This document shows, in pieces, positions 17,636 to 25,918 of a stretch of 64,000 bases of DNA. This DNA is from SXWH01 sp014189875 (GTDB taxonomy: Bacteria > Verrucomicrobiota > Verrucomicrobiia > Chthoniobacterales > Chthoniobacteraceae). Made by a program: the position numbers and the translations under genes. The stretch is from contig JBIIEM010000002.1 in the NCBI GenBank assembly GCA_044237855.1, positions 1 through 64,000 of the forward strand. The letters run 5' to 3'. Position 1 is the stretch's first letter. Each line of letters opens with the position of its first letter. The notes beneath the pieces are model-generated. The model had not been told where the DNA came from. It saw nothing but the letters and a program-made list of their open reading frames with translations, and made no database searches.

Positions 17636-17965
17636 ATGATGATCAGACTTCCGCCCGCGCTCGATCGCATCGTCCGGGACAAGGTGAACGCCGGGCTTTA
17701 CGCCAGCGAGTCGGAGCTCGTTTGCGAGGCGCTGCGCCGGGAGTCTGCCCGCGATACAGTGCAAGGCTGGGTGCGCGCGCAGGCTGCAGAGGGGTTCGCC
17801 CAGCTCGATGCCGGTGAGTCTGAGGGAATCTCGCGTGAGGAGTTCATGGCCCGGCTCGCACAACGGCGTGCCTCCGGCGCCTGGGGCTTTCCAAGCTCGC
17901 CGTCACGGACATCACGTTCATCCACGATTACTCCGTGGGCGAATGGGGCGAAAAATAGGCTGTGA
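17636..17965 (+). CDS. ParD/CopG-like antitoxin, C-terminus frameshifted
   Basis: Starts at 17636 or 17639 (MIRLPPALDRIVRDKVNAG). The first 80 residues match ribbon-helix-helix antitoxins of the ParD type: a short strand, then LYASESELVCEALRR and an acidic tail ending EGISREEFMARLAQRRA. Usual length is 80-95 residues. After about residue 83 the frame reads through what should be the start of the ParE toxin, translated out of frame, and adds an Arg/Ser-rich tail. A frameshift or deletion near 17870-17890 explains this. The DNA-binding part may still work. Confidence 0.6.
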   Translation: MMIRLPPALDRIVRDKVNAGLYASESELVCEALRRESARDTVQGWVRAQAAEGFAQLDAGESEGISREEFMARLAQRRASGAWGFPSSPSRTSRSSTITPWANGAKNRL

Positions 17966-18186
17966 AGTATGTGGGCACGCCGTGGGATGCGCTGCAGGAA
18001 GTTGCCGCCACGCCGGAACGCTGGCGGCTCCGGCCCGACATTTACGAGGGCTGCCGTGCGCGGGTTTTCCAGAGCCATCTAATCATCTACCGCGTGCATG
18101 AGAGGGCGGTGCAAATCAGCCGGATTCTCCACGGTGCGATGAACCTCCACGAACACATGCCGCACGATTTTTTCGGCAACGAATAA
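17881..18186 (+). pseudogene. ParE/RelE-like toxin with internal amber codon
   Basis: The frame reads LAVTDITFIHDYSVGEWGEK, stop TAG (17956-17958), then AVKYVGTPWDALQEVA and RPDIYEGCRARVFQSHLIIY up to a C-terminal ISRILHGAMNLHEHMP. This is the whole ParE fold, with the Arg-rich strand and C-terminal tail. The amber codon probably replaces a CAG (Gln) after GEK. No standard start codon lies in frame before it. With the frameshifted antitoxin this is a decayed ParDE pair. Confidence 0.7.
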
Positions 18187-18195
18187 GCGCGCCGC

Positions 18196-18388
18196 GGCTC
18201 GCCTGCGGAATGGCTTCACGCGCCGCGATGCGGATGCTGCGCGGCTCCCATGATTTCACCCGACAGCGGATTACCGTCTGATTTTGCGGAGACTATCCGG
18301 AAGATTTTTCCCCGGACGGGCTGCTGTCGGAGGCGAAGAGCTTCGATTACCGGCCGGAGCAGCAGGAGATGGCGGTCGCGGTGGCGGA
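18196..18388. repeat. Direct repeat 1: duplicated dinG upstream region and 5' end
   Basis: 193 bases nearly identical to 19145-19338. Includes the dinG ATG (at 18250) and the first 45 or so codons, but one T of the six-T run in the real gene is missing, so the copy is frameshifted. It directly follows the ParE relic. Confidence 0.9.
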
Positions 18389-18426
18389 TGCTTGCGCAGC
18401 GCAGGAGTTCAGGCATCTTCGCGGGC

Positions 18427-18696
18427 ATGAGCACCATCGTTGAAGCGGATGAGACGGGGACACTGCGCCTGCCGGCGTCGTTGCTGCCGCATCCGGGGCC
18501 GCACCGGCGCTACCGGGTGGCGACCGAGGGCGGGCATGTCGTGGTGGATGAGGCGGAACCTGCGCGCCCTGAAACGGCGGCGGACCATGGTGCGTGGCTG
18601 GAGAGGCTGGAGAGAATTCGCGAACGCGGCGTGACGGGCAAGGCGGGGACGCCTCTTCAGCAGATATTCGACGAACTTCGCGAAGATCGCCGCTGA
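18427..18696 (+). CDS. Putative VapB-type antitoxin
   Basis: 89 residues from the ATG at 18427 (MSTIVEADETGTLRLPASLL). The first 50 residues look like a small swapped-hairpin (AbrB/MazE-like) domain: EADETGTLRLP and GPHRRYRVATEGGHVVV. The C-terminal half is charged and helical, ending TPLQQIFDELREDRR, which suits toxin binding. It is two bases upstream of a PIN-domain toxin gene, the usual antitoxin-first order. The frame continues upstream into the broken dinG copy, but that part is duplicated helicase sequence. The family was assigned mainly from context. Confidence 0.7.
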   Translation: MSTIVEADETGTLRLPASLLPHPGPHRRYRVATEGGHVVVDEAEPARPETAADHGAWLERLERIRERGVTGKAGTPLQQIFDELREDRR

Positions 18697-18698
18697 GG

Positions 18699-19133
18699 AT
18701 GAGCTACTGGGACACGTCGGCCCTCGTGAAGCTCTACGCAATGGAAGCCGACTCCGCGCAATTCCAAGGGCTGACGGCTCGCGGCGCCCCGCTGGTCATT
18801 GCACGCATCGCACGATACGAAGCACATGCAGCTTTCCGCCGGCGTGAAGCGGAAGGATCATTGCCGCCGGGTGAAACAGCGGTGCTGCTGCCGGATATTT
18901 TGACGGACATCGCAGCAGGAAAGATCGTCGTGCAAGCGGACGACGCAGAAGTGGAGAAACGGTTCGGCGAAGTGATGGAACGATGCCATTCGCAGACGCC
19001 ACCCACTTTCGTCCGAACGAACGATGCGCTGCACATCGCATCGGCGCTCGTCGCCGGCGAAAAGGAATTCGTCACCGCCGATGGTCGGCAGCGCGCGGCA
19101 GCGGTGCTGATGGGGCTCGCCGTCCTGCCGTAG
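18699..19133 (+). CDS. PIN-domain ribonuclease toxin (VapC-like)
   Basis: 144 residues starting MSYWDTSALVKLYAMEAD, the classic PIN opening with the first catalytic Asp at residue 5. Further acidic positions lie in RIARYEAHAAF (Glu near 38) and RTNDALHIASAL (Asp near 105), and a late VTADGRQRAAA gives the fourth. PIN toxins are Mg-dependent RNases that cleave tRNA or rRNA and are held in check by the partner antitoxin two bases upstream. The gene pair lies exactly between the two direct copies of the dinG 5' region. Confidence 0.85.
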   Translation: MSYWDTSALVKLYAMEADSAQFQGLTARGAPLVIARIARYEAHAAFRRREAEGSLPPGETAVLLPDILTDIAAGKIVVQADDAEVEKRFGEVMERCHSQTPPTFVRTNDALHIASALVAGEKEFVTADGRQRAAAVLMGLAVLP

Positions 19134-19144
19134 GCGGCTACAAC

Positions 19145-19338
19145 GGCTTGCCTGCGGAGTTGCTTCACGCGCTGCGATGCGGATGCTGCGCGGCTCACAT
19201 GATTTCACCCGACAGCGGATCACCGTCTGATTTTGCGGAGACCATCCGGAAGATTTTTTCCCCGGATGGGCTGCTGTCGGAAGCGAAGAGCTTCGAGTAT
19301 CGGCCGGAACAGCAGGAGATGGCGGTCGCGGTGGCGGA
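19145..19338. repeat. Direct repeat 2: native dinG upstream region and 5' end
   Basis: Partner of the repeat at 18196-18388. Starts 12 bases after the PIN toxin stop and runs through the dinG ATG (19199) into codon 47. Confidence 0.9.
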
Positions 19339-21316
19339 GGCGCTGGCGGAGCGGAAGCATCTCGTGGTCGAGGCGGGCACGGGCGTGGGGAAGTCGCTCG
19401 CGTATCTCATCCCGGCGGTGCTGTGGGCGAAGTCGCAAAACAAAAAAGCGGTCATCTCCACGCACACGATCAATTTGCAGGAGCAGCTCATTTTCAAAGA
19501 CATCCCGATTGTGCGAAAAGTGCTCGCGGGACAATTTGGAGTGCGACCCGGTGCATTGCCCGCGAAGGACGAAGCGGGCTCGGATGACTTCAGCGCGATC
19601 CTCTGGAAAGGCCGCGCGAACTACGTCTGCCCGACGCGTCTCGAACGCGCGATGTCGCAGGCGGGCGAGCTTTTCACCTCCACGGAAACCGAGGAGCTGA
19701 AGCGCATCTGGGAATGGGCGCAGACGACCGAGGACGGTTCGTTGAGCGACCTCGCGGTGGAGCCGGATTCGCACGTGTGGTCGCTCGTGTGCAGCGAGCC
19801 GCACATCTGCACGCCGAAGACCTGCGGCAACAATCCGCGCTGCCATTACCAGCGCGTGCGCAAGCAACTCGTGAGCGCCGACCTCGTGGTGATGAACCAC
19901 ACGCTTTTTTTCCTCAGCCTCGGCGGCATCGCGGAGCAGGACCACGACGAGAGCGGCTACCTTTTCGCGAATGACTTCGTGATCTTCGACGAGGCGCACA
20001 CCGTCGAGTCGGTCGCGTCGCGGATGATCGGGATGAACGTCTCGCAATACGGCCTCCGCTACGCGCTGCACCGGCTCTACAATCCGAAGACGAAGAAGGG
20101 CCTCTTCCAAGTGCTACGCAATCCCGACGGCGTGCGCGAAGTGAGCAACGCGCTCGAAAAGGCCGAGGAGTTTTTTGCGAAAGTCGGCACGAGCGCGGAT
20201 TTCAAAAAGGGGCGCGAGTATCGCGTGCGGCAGCCGGACTTCGTGCCGGACACACTTTCCGCCGACCTCACGCGACTGCAGGCGCAAATCGTCCACACGA
20301 TCAAAATGTGCGGAACGGACAGCGCCGAGATGGGTTTCCGTGATTCCTCGGACGAAGAAGAAGGCAGACGCCCACGAATGATGGACGACATCACGAAGGC
20401 CGAGTTGCAGGACCTCGGACGCCGCATCCGTGACGCGCGCTCGAACCTCGCGACCTTCCTCAAGCAGGACGCCGAACAGCACGTCTATTGGGTCGAGCAG
20501 AGCGGCAAGACCACGCAGTATCACAATCTCCACGCCGCGCCCGTGGACATCGCCGCGCACCTGCATGCGCTCCTTTTCCGCGAGGACAACACGTGCATCA
20601 TGACCAGCGCCACGCTCGGCACCGGCGACGCCGCGCTCGACTATTTCCGCAAGCGCATCGGCGCCGAAGACGTCCACGCCCTGCGCGTCGGCTCGCCCTT
20701 CGACTACGAGCGGCAGATGCGCCTCTACGTGATGAAGAAAATGCCCGACCCCAAAAGCGACGGGGCCGCCGCCTACGAGCAGGCGCTCGCGGAGAAAATC
20801 GAGCACTTCGTCGCCATGACGCACGGGCGCGCATTCGTCCTCTTCACGAGCTACAAGACGATGCAAAACGTCGCGTCCCTTTGCCGCGAAAAACTCGACG
20901 AAGACCACGACATGACGCTCCTCGTGCAGGGAGAAGGCCTCACGCGCCACCGCCTCATCGCCGAGTTCAAAAAGGACGACCGCCACGTGCTCTTCGGCAC
21001 AAAAAGTTTCTGGAGCGGCGTGGACGTGCCCGGGGAGGCGCTCTCGAATGTCATCATCACCCGCCTCCCCTTCGCCGTACCCGACACGCCGCTCATCGAG
21101 GCCCGCCTCGAACTCATCGAAGCCAACGGCGGCGACCCCTTCCGCGACTACTCACTCCCCGAAGCCATCCTCGAACTCCGCCAAGGCGTCGGCCGCCTCA
21201 TCCGCACGAAGCAGGACAAAGGCATCGTCGTCATCCTCGACCCGCGCGTGCTCACGAAGAACTATGGGAGCGCCTTCCTGCGTGCGCTGCCGAAGTGTCC
21301 GGTGGAGGTGGTGTGA
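19199..21316 (+). CDS. DinG/XPD-family ATP-dependent DNA helicase
   Basis: 705 residues from the ATG at 19199 (MISPDSGSPSDF). Walker A lies at VEAGTGVGKSLAYL and the DEAH box at VIFDEAHTVESVASR. Between them are four cysteines suited to a 4Fe-4S cluster (one near CPTRL, then VCSEPHICTPKTCGNNPRC). Domain 2 has TSATLGTGD, VLFTSYKTM, GTKSFWSGVDVPG and the arginine finger helix ILELRQGVGRLIRT. DinG enzymes unwind 5'-3' and resolve R-loops and D-loops. Its promoter region is duplicated, with a toxin-antitoxin pair inserted upstream. Confidence 0.93.
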   Translation: MISPDSGSPSDFAETIRKIFSPDGLLSEAKSFEYRPEQQEMAVAVAEALAERKHLVVEAGTGVGKSLAYLIPAVLWAKSQNKKAVISTHTINLQEQLIFKDIPIVRKVLAGQFGVRPGALPAKDEAGSDDFSAILWKGRANYVCPTRLERAMSQAGELFTSTETEELKRIWEWAQTTEDGSLSDLAVEPDSHVWSLVCSEPHICTPKTCGNNPRCHYQRVRKQLVSADLVVMNHTLFFLSLGGIAEQDHDESGYLFANDFVIFDEAHTVESVASRMIGMNVSQYGLRYALHRLYNPKTKKGLFQVLRNPDGVREVSNALEKAEEFFAKVGTSADFKKGREYRVRQPDFVPDTLSADLTRLQAQIVHTIKMCGTDSAEMGFRDSSDEEEGRRPRMMDDITKAELQDLGRRIRDARSNLATFLKQDAEQHVYWVEQSGKTTQYHNLHAAPVDIAAHLHALLFREDNTCIMTSATLGTGDAALDYFRKRIGAEDVHALRVGSPFDYERQMRLYVMKKMPDPKSDGAAAYEQALAEKIEHFVAMTHGRAFVLFTSYKTMQNVASLCREKLDEDHDMTLLVQGEGLTRHRLIAEFKKDDRHVLFGTKSFWSGVDVPGEALSNVIITRLPFAVPDTPLIEARLELIEANGGDPFRDYSLPEAILELRQGVGRLIRTKQDKGIVVILDPRVLTKNYGSAFLRALPKCPVEVV

Positions 21317-21393
21317 AGTGAGTTGGTGACCGTGGCGAAGGCGGAGGAGGCCGATGCGGCGCGCGCGGCGGGCATGTAATCCGCGGCGCGACC

Positions 21394-21776
21394 GGGATTG
21401 GCTTTTACTCGTTCCCGCACGTCACTGGCAAAAAGAGCGTCACCTTCGCAGGGGAAAACCTCGCCGTAGTTCGCTGAAGTACGTGGACGCCGAACTCGCA
21501 CAGATCGGTCCGTTCCTGCTCGACGCGAAACCTGGCACATCGGTGACGCTGAAGGAGCACAACCCGGGCGTGAAAATTCGTGCCGCCTCGCGCGGCGGTT
21601 CGCGCCTGATCCTGCTCGCGAATCCCACGGACACAGCTCGGGAAGTGACCTTCGAATTCGCAGCTACGCCGGACGGAATTCTCAAACCGATCGGCCACGG
21701 AACCAATGTGGCAAGCTGCGGCGGCATCGCAAAAGTGAAGCTCGAAGCGAGCGGGACGGCGGCGCTGCTGGAGTGA
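21394..21776 (+). pseudogene. Relic of a carbohydrate-active protein C-terminus
   Basis: Two pieces in different frames: GIGFYSFPHVTGKKSVTFAG (from 21394, ending TGA at 21475) and, from about 21470, LKYVDAELAQIGPFLLD followed by RAASRGGSRLILLANPTDTA to a stop at 21776. The second piece looks like the beta-sandwich that closes glycoside-hydrolase-like proteins (residue in-frame phrases on LLANPT and a small terminal strand). There is no start codon or signal peptide. Assignment to any one family is uncertain. Confidence 0.45.
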
Positions 21777-21862
21777 GCTGCGTCCGAATCGCACATCCCG
21801 CATGACGTAACCTTTGAGCGGCCGGCCCAGTGCGGAAAACAAATTGCGCCGCGAGGGACACC

Positions 21863-22378
21863 GTGAGCAACTTGCGCAAAAGAACCCCCACTTTGCCGTC
21901 CCGCCCGCTCATCTTCCTCGCACTGCTCCCGATCCTGCTTCTCTCGTCATGCGAACCGGGCGACGACCGCTCCAACGCGGGCAACGGCGACAATGTCCGC
22001 GACGGGAAAAAGCAACGCACAATACTTCCCGGCAACACGATGAATCCAGAGCGCATCGCGGCGCAGGAGTCGCTCGGCAAGCCGCCGTTGCCACGCGATC
22101 TGAGCGAAGGCGTCGAGGACGAGTGCCCGGTGCATCATGAGAATATGAAGGTGCGGGAAATCCCGATCGTCTTCGAGGACGCTGCAACCGGAAAAACCAA
22201 ATCCGAAAAACAGCTCCTCACTGCGAAGTTTCCATTTGGCGCGGAGAAAATCATCTCTGCGGGAAATGCGCTCCTCCCCGGCGAACCGCTGAGCGCGCGC
22301 GTGTACCAGTGCGGGTCGTGCGTCACCGCGCGCAAGGCCGCCGAGGAAAAGCAGGCGAAGGCTGGCACAGCGCGGTGA
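21863..22378 (+). CDS. Lipoprotein with CPVHHENM motif
   Basis: 171 residues. The GTG at 21863 is preferred over the one at 21830 because GAGGG lies six bases before it and the signal peptide then has normal length (SRPLIFLALLPILLLSSC, lipobox Leu-Ser-Ser-Cys). The mature part has a Cys-Pro-Val-His-His-x-x-Met motif near residue 91 and a second Cys pair at QCGSCVTARKAAEE near the end. These could bind a metal or a heme. Similar CPVHH-type small lipoproteins occur in PVC bacteria and Bacteroidetes as far as I recall, but none has a function I can name. It stands alone. Confidence 0.7.
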   Translation: MSNLRKRTPTLPSRPLIFLALLPILLLSSCEPGDDRSNAGNGDNVRDGKKQRTILPGNTMNPERIAAQESLGKPPLPRDLSEGVEDECPVHHENMKVREIPIVFEDAATGKTKSEKQLLTAKFPFGAEKIISAGNALLPGEPLSARVYQCGSCVTARKAAEEKQAKAGTAR

Positions 22379-22424
22379 GAGCGTGTGTAGAATTGCGTTC
22401 CGAAGCGAACGGACGGCATTGTTG

Positions 22425-22506
22425 AAACGCGGAGACGCGGTGCAAAAGGCGAAGCCTGCTCTTCATTCAGGCCTCCGCATCTCTGCATCTCCGCGTCTCC
22501 GCGTTT
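22425..22506. repeat. Inverted repeat with arms AAACGCGGAGACGCGG
   Basis: Left arm AAACGCGGAGACGCGG (22425-22440), right arm CCGCGTCTCCGCGTTT (22491-22506), 50-base spacer, between two convergent genes. The arm has a short internal period (CGCGGAGA), and a related design is seen at 29108-29202. Confidence 0.85.
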
Positions 22507-22556
22507 TCTCACCCAAATGTTTCAGGGACGCGCTCTGATCGCGCGGACGGGATAGA

Positions 22557-23468
22557 TCACTTTGCGTGCTTCGCTGCCGGGCGAGTGAGCTTCGCGATTT
22601 CCTCCGCGGAGACGCACGAGCGCAGCGGCATGCCGTAGCTGGTAGTCACATTTTTTCCGTCGCCGTCCTTCTGATCCTCGATGCTCGACGTGATGCTCTC
22701 GACCTGGCCGACGACGTTGCCGAATTCATCCACGACCGGCGCGCCGCTGCTGCCGGGCGAATACTCGGCCGTCACATTGATGTAGAGCGACGGCGCGACC
22801 TTCGGCTTTGCGGGCGGCTTGTCGCCATCGCCAGCGGCTTCGCGGTTGAGGAAAAAGCGAGAGAGCATCCCCGAGGTGAACATCCAGTGGTTGCCGTCCG
22901 GATGGCTGAGGCAGAAGACCGGATCGCCGACCTCCGCGGCGCGGTTCAGCGGCAGCGCCGGCAGGTCGAGGCCGGCGACGCGGAGCAGGCATGTGTCCGA
23001 GTCGGCATTTGCGGCGAGCAATTCGGTGACGGGGAACACGCGGCCTTTCGAGTCCACGACGATGAGGTAGCCGTCCTTCATCCCCTCGTCCTCGAAATCC
23101 ACGACGTGCTCGCTCGTGCTCACCACGCCGTCAGCCACGACGAAACCGGACGCGCTGTCGAAGTGCCACTTCTTGCATTTCGTGCAGTGGTAGAAAGTCG
23201 CGACTGCGACGGTGCTGCTGCGGACGAGGCGGTAGATTTCGCGCGGCTGGAGCTTTTCCTTGAGCGGCTCGGGCAGCGCGAGTTCGCAATGTGTGCGCTT
23301 AAGCTGCGTGCGGAGCTTCGTGAGCGGGACGAGCTTGTCCTTTTTGTGCAGCGCAGCCGCCGCGGCGATCGCCTGCTCCTCGAAAGCCTCGTCGTCCACC
23401 ACGAGCCGGTCGCCCGCAATGAGCGCGGCGGGGAAAATTGCGATGAGAAATGTGAGAATCCGGAACAT
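22557..23468 (-). CDS. Secreted trypsin-like serine protease
   Basis: 303 residues with a signal peptide (FRILTFLIAIFPAALIAG). The chymotrypsin-fold triad is readable: His in GVVSTSEHVVDF near residue 118, Asp in ANADSDTCLLRV near 158, and Ser in YSPGSSGAPVVDEFG near 240. A Cys pair in TFYHCTKCKKWHFDSASG near 95 could be a small metal-binding or redox addition ahead of the protease core. No PDZ domain follows, unlike DegP/HtrA. It probably acts in the periplasm or outside; the substrate is unknown. Transcribed divergently from the FtsX permease gene. Confidence 0.8.
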   Translation of the reverse strand: MFRILTFLIAIFPAALIAGDRLVVDDEAFEEQAIAAAAALHKKDKLVPLTKLRTQLKRTHCELALPEPLKEKLQPREIYRLVRSSTVAVATFYHCTKCKKWHFDSASGFVVADGVVSTSEHVVDFEDEGMKDGYLIVVDSKGRVFPVTELLAANADSDTCLLRVAGLDLPALPLNRAAEVGDPVFCLSHPDGNHWMFTSGMLSRFFLNREAAGDGDKPPAKPKVAPSLYINVTAEYSPGSSGAPVVDEFGNVVGQVESITSSIEDQKDGDGKNVTTSYGMPLRSCVSAEEIAKLTRPAAKHAK

Positions 23469-23524
23469 TGGCGGAGCATCGCCGAGATGCGCACGCAGGC
23501 AAGTGCGACGGGCAGGCTTCGCCT

Positions 23525-23668
23525 CTTGGAGTTTGGAGTTGAGCGTTTGGTGTTTGGAGTTCGGCCCGCCGCAGGCGCGTTACGAATCCTGGGATGCGTC
23601 GTGGCATCGCCAAGCCGCTGCGCGGGGCCAAACTTCAAACGCCAAACGCTCAACTCCAAACGCCAAAC
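23525..23668. repeat. Heptad inverted-repeat element, copy C
   Basis: The left arm has GTTTGGA, GTTGAGC, GTTTGGT units. The core runs from CCCGCCGCAGGCGCG to GCCGCTGCGCGGGGCC. The right arm has TTCAAAC, GCCAAAC, GCTCAAC units and ends GCCAAACGAAGACAC, as in copies A and B. It sits between divergent genes. Confidence 0.85.
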
Positions 23669-23720
23669 GAAGACACTCGTCCTTGTTGACGCTGCGCGAC
23701 ACCTGTTCCATTCACACCGC

Positions 23721-24887
23721 GTGAGATTGCCGATCCAATACAGCCTGCGGAACGTCCTGGTGCGCTGGCGCTCGACGATCGCGACGGTGCTCGGAATCGC
23801 GCTCGTGGTGCTCGTGTGGATCATCATGCAGGCGCTCGCAGCCGGCCTCGAGACCGCCGGAGGCACGACGGGCGATCCGCGGAATCTGCTCGTCGTGCGC
23901 AAAGGCTCGGACTCCGAATCCACGAGCCAGATCGGCCTCGATGATCTGCGCTCGATCCAATACTCGGAGGAAATCGCGCGCGACGAAAGGAGCCGTCCGC
24001 TCATTTCCGCCGACACACTTGTCACCGCATATCTGCCGCGCGCAGGCGGCGCGGAGGGCGGCGCGAATGTGATTTTTCGCGGCGTGTCGCCGGGCGGCCC
24101 GGCGCTGCGCCCGCAGGTGAAGCTCGTCAGCGGACGGTGGTTTGTGCCGGGGAAACGCGAGGCCGTCACGAGCGTGCGGCTCGCGCGGCGTTTCAGCGGC
24201 GTGAATCTCGGCGATGAGATCAAGCTCGGCTCGCGCACGCTCACCGTGGTCGGGCAGTTCGACGCGGGCGGCAGCGCGTTCGACTCGGAGGCGTGGATGG
24301 ATTCCGACGAAGCGCGCTCCATTTTCAACCGCGCAAACTACGCCAGCGTGCTCATCCGCCCGGTGGATGCCGCGGCCTCCGCACGGCTGAAAATGCGGCT
24401 CGAAGCCGACCACCGCCTCACGATGCGCGTCGTTCCTGAGACGGAATACTACTCGGAGCAGACGAAGACCGCGGGGCCGATCCGCTTCGGCGGAAATGTG
24501 ATCGCGACCGTGATGTCCATCGGCGCGGTGCTCGCCGCGATGAACACGATGTATGCGAGCGTCGGCGCGCGCACGCGCGAGATCGGGACGCTGCGCGTGC
24601 TCGGCTTCCGCAGGCGCTCGATCGTCGCGGCGATTCTCATCGAGGGCACATGCCTCGCATTTGTCGGCGGCCTCATCGGCGGCGCGTACTCGCTCCTGGC
24701 GAATGGCTACAAGACGGGCACGATGAATTTCCAGACGTTCAGCGAGACGGTCTTCGAACTCACCGTCACCGTGCCGACCCTCGCGAAGGGCCTCGCCTTT
24801 GCCGCGCTCGTCGGCCTGCTCGGCGCGCTGCTCCCCGCGCTGAGGGCATCGCGGATGCCGGTGATCCAGGCGTTGAAGGCCGTCTGA
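23721..24887 (+). CDS. FtsX-like ABC transporter permease (MacB type)
   Basis: 388 residues from the GTG at 23721 (RLPIQYSLRNVLVRWRSTIA). The topology is one N-terminal helix (VLGIALVVLVWIIMQALA), a large periplasmic domain (about residues 45-255), then three helices. The conserved FtsX loop GARTREIGTLRVLGFRRRSI lies near 290, and the end is LLPALRASRMPVIQAL. MacB-type systems drive mechanotransmission or export of peptides, lipids or macrolides. It is followed after 20 bases by a membrane fusion protein. No ABC ATPase gene is in this window. Confidence 0.88.
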   Translation: MRLPIQYSLRNVLVRWRSTIATVLGIALVVLVWIIMQALAAGLETAGGTTGDPRNLLVVRKGSDSESTSQIGLDDLRSIQYSEEIARDERSRPLISADTLVTAYLPRAGGAEGGANVIFRGVSPGGPALRPQVKLVSGRWFVPGKREAVTSVRLARRFSGVNLGDEIKLGSRTLTVVGQFDAGGSAFDSEAWMDSDEARSIFNRANYASVLIRPVDAAASARLKMRLEADHRLTMRVVPETEYYSEQTKTAGPIRFGGNVIATVMSIGAVLAAMNTMYASVGARTREIGTLRVLGFRRRSIVAAILIEGTCLAFVGGLIGGAYSLLANGYKTGTMNFQTFSETVFELTVTVPTLAKGLAFAALVGLLGALLPALRASRMPVIQALKAV

Positions 24888-24907
24888 ACCGCGCTACACT
24901 CGCGCAC

Positions 24908-25891
24908 ATGGACGCGGCAAAATTGCAGACCATTCAGATTTCGGAAGGCGGACGGCGGCGCTCTCAGGGATCGTTCCGTTACATCATCATCGGCGTGATC
25001 ATCGCGACTGCCATCGCACTCTACATCGCGAAACCGTGGGCCACGGACTCACGCATCGGCACCGGCAAGACCGCGCAGCCCGGCGAAAAATCCGCGAAGC
25101 CCGCGGCCGCGCCCGCAAATGAGAAGCCCACGAAGGCCGGTGACGCGGTGCTCACCGTCAGCGGCTACATCATCAATCGCGAGCGGATCGAACTCAGCCC
25201 GCGCACGATGAACGAGGTGAAATGGATCGGAGTAAAAAAAGGCGACCCGGTGAAGAAGGGCGAGATCGTCGTGCGGCTCGATGATTCGGAGCAAAAGGCG
25301 CGCATCGCGGAAATCGAGGGCCAGCTCGCCATCGCACGAGTCGCAGTCGAGCGCGCGAAGCTCAATTTCAACCGGATGAAGCAACTGCGCGCCTCGCAGA
25401 TCGAATCCGCCGAAAAGGCAGACGAGGCCCGGCTCGCGGTGACCTCCGCGGAGGCGCAGGTGACGCAGCTCGAGGGCACGCGCGCGATGGCTCAGGTATG
25501 GCTCGACTGGACGGTGATCCGCTCGCCGATTGACGGCGTCGTGCTGGAAAAACTTTCGCATCCCGGCGAACTTGTGACGCCGCAGACCTTCGGTGGCACA
25601 GGCAGCCACGGCCCGAGCAGCGCGCTGCTCTCCCTAGCCGATCCGAACGATCTCCAAGTCGAGGTGGACATCAGCGAAGCGGATCTCCCGAAGGTCTCGA
25701 TGAACCAGCCGTGCCGCGTGAGCCCCGAGGCGTGGCCGGAAAAAATCTACCTCGGCGTCGTAGCCGAGATCGCGCCCGAGGCCAACCGCCAGAAGGGCAC
25801 GCTGCAGGTGAAGGTGAAGATCGCAAAGCCCGACCGCTTCCTCACGCCGGAGCTGAGCGCGAAGGTGGAGTTCCTCAAAGGCGGCGGGTAG
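24908..25891 (+). CDS. HlyD/RND-type membrane fusion protein
   Basis: 327 residues from the ATG at 24908. One N-terminal membrane helix (YIIIGVIIATAIALYIA) is followed by a linker rich in Lys/Pro/Ala. The lipoyl-barrel halves (EVKWIGVKKGDPVKKGEIVV and VIRSPIDGVVLEKLSHPGE) flank an alpha-helical hairpin (about residues 130-195). The beta-barrel part follows (LQVEVDISEADLPKV). It links an inner-membrane pump to an outer-membrane channel. It is 20 bases after the FtsX permease and probably in the same transcript. Confidence 0.88.
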   Translation: MDAAKLQTIQISEGGRRRSQGSFRYIIIGVIIATAIALYIAKPWATDSRIGTGKTAQPGEKSAKPAAAPANEKPTKAGDAVLTVSGYIINRERIELSPRTMNEVKWIGVKKGDPVKKGEIVVRLDDSEQKARIAEIEGQLAIARVAVERAKLNFNRMKQLRASQIESAEKADEARLAVTSAEAQVTQLEGTRAMAQVWLDWTVIRSPIDGVVLEKLSHPGELVTPQTFGGTGSHGPSSALLSLADPNDLQVEVDISEADLPKVSMNQPCRVSPEAWPEKIYLGVVAEIAPEANRQKGTLQVKVKIAKPDRFLTPELSAKVEFLKGGG

Positions 25892-25918
25892 AAACTGAAC
25901 GGCCGTTTTGCGCGGTGC

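Noticed and set aside
18250..18696. A single 148-codon gene joining a DinG start to an antitoxin
   Set aside because: The frame joins a frameshifted copy of the dinG 5' end to the antitoxin by chance; the antitoxin has its own ATG at 18427 two bases ahead of a PIN gene pairing.
22566..23720. Long plus-strand extension of the FtsX permease
   Set aside because: Upstream part is the antisense of the protease gene and the repeat; the permease start (LPIQYSLRN) is at 23721.
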